Below, one piece after another: positions 35,274 to 42,291 of a stretch of 64,000 nucleotides of DNA. A program made the translations under genes and the position numbers. Numbering within the stretch: position 1 is the first letter of the stretch; each line of letters begins with the position of its first letter. The notes beneath the pieces are model-generated. The model made no database searches and was not told the origin of the DNA. It worked only from the letters and a program-made list of their open reading frames with translations. The stretch comes from a bacterium (lineage in GTDB: Bacteria > UBP6 > UBA1177): positions 1 to 64,000 of the forward strand of contig JAFQZM010000030.1 of the NCBI GenBank assembly GCA_017405875.1, read 5' to 3'.

Positions 35274-36110
35274 TTACGCCTGATTTTTCTGGAGTTTTCT
35301 GCACTGGACAAGGTTGTGAAGCATCATCGCATTCGTGACTGTGCCGACTCCGCCGGGAACCGGAGAATAGTTGATTCTGCTTTCCTCATTTTCCTGATCT
35401 ATTATCATGTCGCCCACGACTTTGCCTTCTTCGGTGACGTGAATTCCGACATCAACAACGCTCGCGCCGTCTTTGATTTCGCTTGATTTTACTATTCCGC
35501 GTGTTCCGGCACAAACAGCAACAATGTCAGCGTTATGTATCAAATCTTTAAGGTTCGAAGTTCCTCTGTGAGCGACTGTCGGAGTGGCGTTTCTGTTCAA
35601 AAAGAGCTTGAAAAGGGGAAGTCCGACGATATAACTGCGCCCGATAACCAGCACATTTTTGCCGGCAAAATCGATTCGATAGTGCTCAAGCAGTTTTATA
35701 GAAGCGGCGGAAGTGCAGGGAATCAGGTCTTCATTCTTCGAAGTAAAGATTTTTCCCTGATTAAAATATGTGATTGCATCAACGTCTTTGAGCGGGTTTA
35801 TTCCGGTCAGAAGTTCATGCTCGGGAATTTTTATCGGCAGCGGAAGTTCGACCATGATTCCGGTTATCGAATCGTCTTTATTGAGTTGTTCGAGCCTTTT
35901 GAAAAAAGCGTCGTGAGTCATTTTTTCGTCAACCGGAACGACTTCGATTTTAGCGTTTATTTTTTTCAGCCATTTTTCCTTTGTTTTGAGATAACTTTCG
36001 GCTGCGCCGTCATTGAGCGGATGAAAAACCGCGAGAGTTAGACCTGTAAGATCTTCTTCTAAAAGTTTTGAAACTATTCCGTCAGCCGCGTCTTTACCTT
36101 TAAATAGCAT
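35274..36110 (-). CDS. folD: FolD, methylenetetrahydrofolate dehydrogenase/cyclohydrolase
   Basis: 278 aa, normal length, AAGGAG before the ATG. It makes 10-formyl-THF from methylene-THF. Tyr40 and Lys44 (SYLKTKEKW) match the catalytic pair, Asp111 lies in LKDVDAI, and GRSYIVGLPLFKLFL plus VVDVGIH and PVPGGVGTVT form the NADP site. Unusual: the almost invariant VQLPLP reads VELPLP (Gln to Glu88), and PCTP reads PCTS. It remains clearly FolD by overall pattern, but activity balance could differ. Confidence 0.9.
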   Translation of the reverse strand: MLFKGKDAADGIVSKLLEEDLTGLTLAVFHPLNDGAAESYLKTKEKWLKKINAKIEVVPVDEKMTHDAFFKRLEQLNKDDSITGIMVELPLPIKIPEHELLTGINPLKDVDAITYFNQGKIFTSKNEDLIPCTSAASIKLLEHYRIDFAGKNVLVIGRSYIVGLPLFKLFLNRNATPTVAHRGTSNLKDLIHNADIVAVCAGTRGIVKSSEIKDGASVVDVGIHVTEEGKVVGDMIIDQENEESRINYSPVPGGVGTVTNAMMLHNLVQCRKLQKNQA

Positions 36111-36123
36111 TTTAACTCCTTGA

Positions 36124-36720
36124 TTATTTTGACATTTTCATTATTTCCAATTCTTTTGCAATGGCATCCATCGCTGGTTTTTCCTCAACTAAAACTCCGT
36201 CAATGGTCGTTTTCAGAGTGTTGTTTGCCTTTTCGAGTTCTTTTGCGATCTCTTTCACATCCTTTTTTTCGAAAGCTTTGTTTCTGAGTTCGTTCCAGTC
36301 GTTGTAAGCCTGCTGCATTCCGAGTGAAAGTCTGTGAATATCCTGAACTTTTTTCCTGTCTTTCGCAAAAGTCGTCTCCTTCCACTCTTCATCCATATCG
36401 GCATAATGCGGTTTTGACCACTTTTGTTTAAGCATTTCAATGAGTTTTGTGTCTATGTCGTAGTATCTTTTGCATTTGCTCTGTATCGTTTTTACCAAAG
36501 TTGCGGCCTGGGAAAATACTTTGTTTTTGTGTTTTGAAGCGAGAACTTCCATGTCTCTGACAGTGTTTTTGTAAGTGTTGTCGTTCGGTCTGAATTCCTG
36601 ATAAAGCGTGTATCCGTCGTTGTGTAAAATGGCTACCTGAACAGGTTCCTTTGCCGAGAGAATGAATGTAAAGAGAGAAAAAAACAAGCTGAAAACTGAT
36701 AAAACAAAGAATCTTTTCAT
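36124..36720 (-). CDS. Exported helical protein of unknown function
   Basis: 198 aa from the ATG at 36720 (GGAGGTC upstream). A signal peptide (KRFFVLSVFSLFFSLFTFILSA) is followed by about 170 mostly charged, helical residues, with no Cys cluster or known motif. It is the first gene of the minus-strand run that continues into folD (13-base gap). I do not recognise a family; periplasmic location is the only supported statement. Confidence 0.7.
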   Translation of the reverse strand: MKRFFVLSVFSLFFSLFTFILSAKEPVQVAILHNDGYTLYQEFRPNDNTYKNTVRDMEVLASKHKNKVFSQAATLVKTIQSKCKRYYDIDTKLIEMLKQKWSKPHYADMDEEWKETTFAKDRKKVQDIHRLSLGMQQAYNDWNELRNKAFEKKDVKEIAKELEKANNTLKTTIDGVLVEEKPAMDAIAKELEIMKMSK

Positions 36721-36746
36721 TTTGACCTCCAAAAACGACGCGCGGG

Positions 36747-36773
36747 ATTATAGCGGATTGGAAATAAATTCAA
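36747..36773 (-). promoter_or_regulatory. Predicted promoter of the 36720-folD-topB operon
   Basis: On the minus strand TTGAAT (36773-36768), 15-base spacer (16 if TTTGAA is used), TATAAT (36752-36747), then CCCGCGCGTCGTTTTT. Confidence 0.6.
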
Positions 36774-36795
36774 ATAAAAAAATCGTTGTTCCTAT

Positions 36796-36850
36796 CGAAG
36801 TTGCTTCGACAGACTCAGCAACCGCTGTTACCGGTCATTGAGCTAAGTCG
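36796..36850. repeat. Dispersed intergenic repeat, copy 2
   Basis: Contains GTTGCTTCGACAGACTCAGC followed by AACCG, similar to 2432-2456, and then CCGGTCATTGAGCTAAGTCG. It lies between divergent promoters. Confidence 0.5.
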
Positions 36851-36871
36851 AAATGTTTTTTCTTATTCTTC

Positions 36872-36899
36872 TTGAATTCAGCGGGAAAATCGTTAAAAT
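36872..36899 (+). promoter_or_regulatory. Predicted promoter of the LysM-M23 gene
   Basis: TTGAAT (36872-36877), 16-base spacer, TAAAAT (36894-36899), then TCCGCGTTTTTTT. Confidence 0.65.
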
Positions 36900-36923
36900 T
36901 CCGCGTTTTTTTGTTGGAGAGAG

Positions 36924-37667
36924 ATGAAAAAGTTTTTTGTCATCATATTTTCGTTATTCGCGTTTCTGTCGTGTGCCGCTCCGTTCGGGGTCTATCACAA
37001 AGTGAAAAAGAACGAAACTCTCTACAGTATTGCACAGCTTTACGGAACGAGTGTTGACAATCTGGAGAAAAACAATAATATCCCCGACGCAAAAAAGATC
37101 ATGCCCGGAGATTACATCTTCGTTCCGGGTGTGGCTGCTCCGCTCGAAACAAGTGGAAAAGCGTCAGTTGCTCCTTCAAATGCGAAAAAAGAAGTTCATA
37201 AGGATGTAAAAACCGATAAACCGGCAGGCAAATCTGCTCCGAAGGCGAAAACCAATGCTCCTTCCAAGGCGGCGAAACCCGGAAAACCGAGCCAGTATAT
37301 CTGGCCGGTAAAAGGGGTGGTCACTTCAAAATTCGGGACCCGCTGGGGGAAAAAGCACAGCGGAATCGACATCGGATGCCCGGAAGGAACTCCGATTTAC
37401 GCCGCGGCTGACGGAAAGGTCGTTTTTTCCGGTGAAAAAAGCGGATACGGTCTGACAATCATAATTTTACATCCCGATAACAGTTTTACGATTTATGCGC
37501 ACAATTCGAAAAATCTCGTAAGTGAACAGAAGTCGGTCAGGAAAGGCGAGAAGATCGCTCTTGTCGGACAGACGGGAAAGGCAACCGGACCTCACCTTCA
37601 TTTCGAGATAAGAAAAGGATCGGAACCGGTTGATCCTTTGGAGAATTTGCCCAAGACGGTCCCATAG
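36924..37667 (+). CDS. LysM-M23 peptidase-family lipoprotein (NlpD/EnvC-like)
   Basis: 247 aa. The N-terminus is a signal peptide with a possible lipobox (FLSC, Cys17). LysM peptidoglycan-binding domain at about 27-68 (YHKVKKNETLYSIAQLYGTS, IMPGDYIFVP), a basic Ala/Lys/Pro linker, then an M23 domain with zinc-site motifs HSGIDIG and HLHFEIRKG. The upstream His-x3-Asp and the final HxH are kept, so it may be an active endopeptidase rather than a pure amidase activator. Its last 10 bases, including the TAG stop, lie inside the tRNA-Arg gene. Confidence 0.9.
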   Translation: MKKFFVIIFSLFAFLSCAAPFGVYHKVKKNETLYSIAQLYGTSVDNLEKNNNIPDAKKIMPGDYIFVPGVAAPLETSGKASVAPSNAKKEVHKDVKTDKPAGKSAPKAKTNAPSKAAKPGKPSQYIWPVKGVVTSKFGTRWGKKHSGIDIGCPEGTPIYAAADGKVVFSGEKSGYGLTIIILHPDNSFTIYAHNSKNLVSEQKSVRKGEKIALVGQTGKATGPHLHFEIRKGSEPVDPLENLPKTVP

Positions 37668-37734
37668 CTCAGACGGATAGAGCGGTCGCCTCCTAAGTGA
37701 CAGGTCACAGGTTCGACTCCTGTTGGGATCGCCA
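37658..37734 (+). tRNA. tRNA-Arg (anticodon CCU)
   Basis: A full cloverleaf folds: acceptor GGTCCCA/TGGGATC, D arm GCTC/GAGC, anticodon stem GTCGC/GTGAC around loop CTCCTAA (anticodon CCT), T arm ACAGG/CCTGT with TTCGACT, discriminator G and encoded CCA. It reads AGG. The 5' acceptor strand overlaps the end of the M23 gene. A T-run (ACTTTTTTTG) directly after CCA may end transcription. Confidence 0.95.
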
Positions 37735-37766
37735 CTTTTTTTGTTTGGTTTTTTCGCAGGTGATTG

Positions 37767-38261
37767 GTGAAAACTCTCTCTTTCAAATTTGTTTTTGAGC
37801 TGCTTCTTGCATTCGCGCTGTTTTCCTTCATTCTTTATTCTCTGGAAATTTCGCAGTTTCTTTTTCCTCACTTTCCGATAGTTGCAACAATTTTATACAC
37901 GGAAAAAAACACAAGAAAAAGAATAACTTACATGATTCTGGCGACGTTGATATATTCTCAGGCTGCAACTCCGCTGCCGTTTCTGTTTATTCTGACGGTC
38001 GCACTTCAGATCTACATTCTGACGGTCGCTTTTTTTGCTTCGACGGCGTTTGACTATTCTCTGACGGCACTTCTTAACGCTATACTTTCTTCATTGATGA
38101 TAAATTTCGACAAACTTCTCTATACTTACGTTTTCACCGGAGAATTTTCCGCTTTTTCATTCCTTTTCCCGTCAGCTTTTTCGGCATTCCTGCTGATTTT
38201 TCTGTTTGTCGTTTTCAAGCCGAAAGTCGACACTCTTTTTTATAAGGAGACTTGGCTGTGA
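37767..38261 (+). CDS. Small membrane protein in MreD position
   Basis: 164 aa from the GTG at 37767 (AGGTG just upstream; TTG 37764 also possible). Five or so hydrophobic segments, no soluble domain. Location directly before PBP2 with a GTGA overlap is the place of mreD in many bacteria, and the size fits; sequence similarity is too weak for me to assert it. If so, it would act with the rod-shape elongation machinery. Confidence 0.55.
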   Translation: MKTLSFKFVFELLLAFALFSFILYSLEISQFLFPHFPIVATILYTEKNTRKRITYMILATLIYSQAATPLPFLFILTVALQIYILTVAFFASTAFDYSLTALLNAILSSLMINFDKLLYTYVFTGEFSAFSFLFPSAFSAFLLIFLFVVFKPKVDTLFYKETWL

Positions 38262-40138
38262 GGATTCTCAATCAGGCGGATGAAGTCAAAAATATATGCC
38301 GGAAGACGCGCCCTTTGATTTATATAATATTTTTTTCGTTTCTGGCTCTTCTTGTCCGCGTTTTCGTTCTTCAGGTCATTCACGGAGACGAATTTTACGG
38401 CAGATCGCGCGACAATTTCATTCTGAGTGAGAAGATTTTCCCGGCGCGCGGTGAGATCCTTTTTTCTGACGGTGTTGTCATGGCTTCGACGGAGCCTTCA
38501 TTCAAAATATCGATCGTTCCCATATTTTTTGCCAAAAGCGACCAGATGGAAGAACAGGTCGACAGACTGAGTTCGCTGATAGAGCTTTCGAAAAATGAAA
38601 AAAAGCGTCTTCTTTCAAAGCTGGAAGGGTGCTACGGCAGATGCAAGTATCTTCCGATGCTTGTCAAAGACGAGATTCCCAAAAAGAAAATTCTTAGTTA
38701 TTCCGGATACTTGACTAATTTTACCGGAACGATTATTTCTTCTTCATACAGGCGTGTCTATCCTTACGGCGAAACGACGGCGCACATAACGGGATATGTC
38801 TCAAAGATAAACCAGTCGGAGCTTGAAACATATACGACGTACGATCCTGAAGATTCAACAGGAAAAACGGGACTTGAAAAGTGGTATGAAAACGAGCTTC
38901 ACGGCGGATACGGCGAAACTTTCCACGTCATTGACTATTTAGGGCGGAAAATCGAGCTTCCGGAAAACATTGACGGCGCCATTCCCGAGACGAAACACGC
39001 CTCAAAAGGCGATTCTGTGCGCACGACGGTTGTTTCTTACCTTCAGGAGACTGCCGCTTCAGCATTGGGTGAGCTCAGCGGCGCAGTCGTTCTTATGGAA
39101 GTAAAAACCGGAAGGATTTTAGCGCTTTACTCAGGTCCTTCCTACGATTCGAACCTTCTTTCGAGAAAGAGAATCCCTGAAAAAATCTGGCGCGAATACA
39201 GCCAGAGCATACTTCACCCGCTGCTCAACAAAGTAATCAGACAGACTTATTTCCCAGGTTCGACTTTCAAGATAATCCCTGCCGTGACGGGGCTTCACTA
39301 CAAAATGATCACGCCGAAATCGACTTATCTGTGCAGCGGATGCCTTTCTTTCGGACGCGATACCAAGTGCTGCTGGAGCAGAGGCGGGCACGGTTTTATG
39401 AACCTTTACCATTCACTGAAAGAGAGCTGCGATATTTATTACTACTATCTTTCGCAGGAATTGGGAATCGATAAAATGACCCGTTTTGCCGCTCTCTTCG
39501 GAGTCGGAACGGCGACAGGCATCGATCTTCCGGGCGAAGAAAACGGGATCCTGCCGACGCGAAGCTGGTTTGCGATGAATTATCCCGGAATGAGAATCAA
39601 CAACGGAATGCTGATGAACATGTCGATCGGGCAGGGCGACATCAGGATGACTCCGCTTCAGATTGCAGTCGCATACGCCGCTTTTGCAAACGGAGGAGTC
39701 ATCGTAAAGCCTAAAATCGTTGACGAAATCATTCACGAAGACGGCTCTTCCACCGAAATCGAAAACGAAATCGTCCGTGTTCTAGACATAAAACAGCAGC
39801 ACTTCAACGATGTGAACAAAGCTCTCTGGTCTGTCACGAACGAGCCGGGCGGAACAGCATTTCATCACGCCGATCACACAATTCCCGATGCAGCCGGAAA
39901 GACCGGAACAAGCCAGGTCGTCTCCAACGCTGAAAGAAGAAGTGTCGACCAGACTGAGGATGAAAAGAAATTCCTCATGCAGGATGACGCACTTTTCGCG
40001 GCATTTTTTCCGTACAAAAATCCCGAAGTCGTTGCCGTTGCCGTTGTTGAAAGCGGTGCTCACGGAGGCAGTACTGCGGCTCCGATCGTCTATAAAATGC
40101 TCAAATCATACCATCTGAAAGCTAAAGTCAGCGAGTGA
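38258..40138 (+). CDS. mrdA: Penicillin-binding protein 2
   Basis: 626 aa from the GTG at 38258 (AAGGAGA 7 bases upstream; overlaps the preceding stop). One N-terminal membrane anchor (IYIIFFSFLALLVRVFVLQV), the PBP dimerisation region starting FPARGEILFSDG, then the transpeptidase: PGSTFKIIPA (catalytic Ser-x-x-Lys), ESCDIYYY (Ser-x-Asp form typical of PBP2), GKTGTSQV (KTG). It cross-links peptidoglycan during elongation. RodA and MreB are not next to it. Confidence 0.93.
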   Translation: MRILNQADEVKNICRKTRPLIYIIFFSFLALLVRVFVLQVIHGDEFYGRSRDNFILSEKIFPARGEILFSDGVVMASTEPSFKISIVPIFFAKSDQMEEQVDRLSSLIELSKNEKKRLLSKLEGCYGRCKYLPMLVKDEIPKKKILSYSGYLTNFTGTIISSSYRRVYPYGETTAHITGYVSKINQSELETYTTYDPEDSTGKTGLEKWYENELHGGYGETFHVIDYLGRKIELPENIDGAIPETKHASKGDSVRTTVVSYLQETAASALGELSGAVVLMEVKTGRILALYSGPSYDSNLLSRKRIPEKIWREYSQSILHPLLNKVIRQTYFPGSTFKIIPAVTGLHYKMITPKSTYLCSGCLSFGRDTKCCWSRGGHGFMNLYHSLKESCDIYYYYLSQELGIDKMTRFAALFGVGTATGIDLPGEENGILPTRSWFAMNYPGMRINNGMLMNMSIGQGDIRMTPLQIAVAYAAFANGGVIVKPKIVDEIIHEDGSSTEIENEIVRVLDIKQQHFNDVNKALWSVTNEPGGTAFHHADHTIPDAAGKTGTSQVVSNAERRSVDQTEDEKKFLMQDDALFAAFFPYKNPEVVAVAVVESGAHGGSTAAPIVYKMLKSYHLKAKVSE

Positions 40139-40139
40139 T

Positions 40140-41540
40140 TTACTCCGGATATTCGATTTGGACTTTCGTTTTGCAGCGCTTGCAGACGACGTAAGTTCCG
40201 CGGAAAAGGGGAGAAAGCTGGAAAGTGAAATTTCCGCACTGACACGGGAAGGATTCCCACGAATTTTTGTTTTTCCTCTTGAAAACCAGTTCGTCTCCGC
40301 CGTTTCCGGTCGCTGCGGCGTTATTATCTCCTGAAACGGAAAGTTCTTTTCTGCAACGCGGGCAGACAACTTTCATGCGCAGATCACTCGGCGGGAGCTT
40401 GATTTTAAGGCCGCATTCGCAGGTTACGATTTTGAAACCTGTGTTTGCAAGAATAATATCGGCGACATCTGTTCTCGATTCTGTGAATTTTTCGGTGCTT
40501 TCGGCTCTGACTGCTTCCGATTTGTCAGATTCAAGCGTCGTTTTCGAGAAAAGTCCTGAAGTTGAAAGCTCTTTTTCATAAAGTTTCTGGTAATTTTCAA
40601 GCGAAACTTTGCCTCCGTGCTGAAGCTGCGTCAGAATGGCTATACGCTTGTAAATCGGCGGGTGGGTCGAGGCTGAAAAGAGCGAATCTTCGTCTACACC
40701 GGCAAAATGCGGGTTGACGATGAACATAGGAGCCGTGATCTTGCTGACGAAATCAACGGACGAGTGTTTTGCTATTTTCTCCAAAGCCGAAGCGAGTCCT
40801 ATTGGGTAGCGGGTGAGTCTTGCAGCTGATGCGTCGGCCAGGTATTCTCGTTTTTTAGAAATCGTGAAGTAGAAAATACGCGCTAAAATCGGAGCGACGA
40901 TCGCAAAAAGGAGTATTACGAGAATTACAACCGGATGCCCGCCCGAAAAACCTCCTTTTTTACGCGATCTTCTGTTGCTTGAATTTGCAGCAACAGTGCC
41001 TCTCAGCATGACGTTGGAAAGCATCGTGATCGTACCGAGCATTACTCCCGCAAAAGTCATGAAGAGAACGTCGCGGTTTAAAATGTGGCTCATTTCATGG
41101 GCAATTACGCCTTGGATTTCATCGCGGTTAAGGTTTTCCACAAGTCCTCTCGTGACGCAGATCGCAGTTTTTTCGCTCCTGATTCCAGTAGCAAAAGCGT
41201 TAAGACCGTGACTTTCGATTATGTAGATTTCCGGCATTACTGCAAGTCCTGCCGCGATTTTCATCTCTTCTACGATGTTGTAAAGCTGCGGATAGCTTTC
41301 GGGTGTAACGACGACCGCCATATTGAAGTGAAGAACGATGTCGTCTCCGGCAAAGTAGGCGACTGCCGACTGAACCGCCCAGAGAAGAACTCCGATAAGA
41401 GCCCCCCAGAGCATTCCCTTGACCCAGTCAATCGAGTAGAAACCCGCTCCGATGGCACCCGAAAGCGAGACCATGAGAATAAACATCAAAATCAGCACGA
41501 AAAGCGATTTACGCTTGTTTATTCTTATAAGTTCCCACAT
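40140..41540 (-). CDS. htpX: HtpX-like M48 membrane protease with two zinc ribbons
   Basis: 466 aa, about 170 longer than standard HtpX. Two N-terminal membrane spans, HGLNAFATG, the zinc-protease motif VIAHEMSHILNRDV, further spans, and YLADASAARLTRYP carrying the third ligand. The extra C-terminus has one zinc-ribbon pair (CECGLKIKL then CPRCRKELSV) and another (CQCGNFTFQL then CKRCKTKVQI). It faces lemA in the same operon, a conserved pairing, and abuts the PBP2 stop. Confidence 0.9.
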   Translation of the reverse strand: MWELIRINKRKSLFVLILMFILMVSLSGAIGAGFYSIDWVKGMLWGALIGVLLWAVQSAVAYFAGDDIVLHFNMAVVVTPESYPQLYNIVEEMKIAAGLAVMPEIYIIESHGLNAFATGIRSEKTAICVTRGLVENLNRDEIQGVIAHEMSHILNRDVLFMTFAGVMLGTITMLSNVMLRGTVAANSSNRRSRKKGGFSGGHPVVILVILLFAIVAPILARIFYFTISKKREYLADASAARLTRYPIGLASALEKIAKHSSVDFVSKITAPMFIVNPHFAGVDEDSLFSASTHPPIYKRIAILTQLQHGGKVSLENYQKLYEKELSTSGLFSKTTLESDKSEAVRAESTEKFTESRTDVADIILANTGFKIVTCECGLKIKLPPSDLRMKVVCPRCRKELSVSGDNNAAATGNGGDELVFKRKNKNSWESFPCQCGNFTFQLSPLFRGTYVVCKRCKTKVQIEYPE

Positions 41541-41556
41541 GAAAAAGCCTTAAATT

Positions 41557-42120
41557 TCAGAATGTTACCTTCGGAGCCTGTTTTTCTGCCTTATCTTCTA
41601 TCTCGAAGAAATCGGACTGTTTGAAGCTGAACATAGCGGCAACCATATTGGTCGGGAACATTTCAACAGCGTTGTTGTAGCCCATAACGGCGTCGTTGTA
41701 AGCCTGACGAGCAAAAGCGACCTTGTTTTCGGTCGAAGTAAGCTCTTCCTGAAGAGCGAGAAAGTTCTGATTTGCCTTGAGCTCGGGATAATTTTCGAAT
41801 GTGAGCATCATTTTTGCAAGAGCACTGTCGAGATTTGCAGCCGCAGCGCTGACTTCCTTGACGTCGCCTTTGTTTATTGCCGACATAGCCTGAGCGCGGG
41901 CTTCGGTAACTTTGATGAAAGTTTCGCTTTCGTGCTTCATATAGCCTTTCGCCGTTTCGACGAGGTTCGGAATGAGGTCAAAACGTCTTTTGAGCTGGAC
42001 GTCGATCTGACTCCACGAGTTGCGTACGATGTTCCTGAGCCCTATGAGCTTGTTGTACATCGCAAAAAGGGTAAATACGCAAACTGCGACAACTACTAAG
42101 AAAATAACAAGAAAAGTCAT
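41557..42120 (-). CDS. lemA: LemA family membrane protein
   Basis: 187 aa from the ATG at 42120 (AGGAGGGAACC upstream; a longer frame lacks a site). One N-terminal membrane segment, then the helical LemA core: NKLIGLRNIVRNSWSQIDVQ, LKRRFDLIPNLVET, VKGYMKHE-like text (AKGYMKHESETF) and QARQAYNDAV-like FARQAYNDAVMGYNN. Function unknown; it is consistently found beside HtpX-type proteases, as here. Confidence 0.92.
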   Translation of the reverse strand: MTFLVIFLVVVAVCVFTLFAMYNKLIGLRNIVRNSWSQIDVQLKRRFDLIPNLVETAKGYMKHESETFIKVTEARAQAMSAINKGDVKEVSAAAANLDSALAKMMLTFENYPELKANQNFLALQEELTSTENKVAFARQAYNDAVMGYNNAVEMFPTNMVAAMFSFKQSDFFEIEDKAEKQAPKVTF

Positions 42121-42222
42121 GGTTCCCTCCTGAAAAATAGCAGATAAATCAAACAAACGCGGAATTTTAGCCGAAAAAATTAAAATTGCACTATTTTTCT
42201 TATCTCCAACTTAAGCCGCAAC

Positions 42223-42250
42223 TTGACTTTAAAGCGAAAAAGACTACCAT
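42223..42250 (+). promoter_or_regulatory. Predicted promoter of ileS
   Basis: TTGACT (42223-42228), 16-base spacer, TACCAT (42245-42250), then TCCGCGTTTTTTTT. The divergent lemA side has TAAAAT (42169-42164, minus) followed by TCCGCGTTTG. Confidence 0.55.
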
Positions 42251-42291
42251 TCCGCGTTTTTTTTATGCTTATTTAATATGGAGTTTTTACT

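Noticed and set aside
42121-42291. T-box leader for ileS
   Set aside because: No specifier hairpin or T-box sequence, and the predicted promoter leaves under 50 bases of leader.
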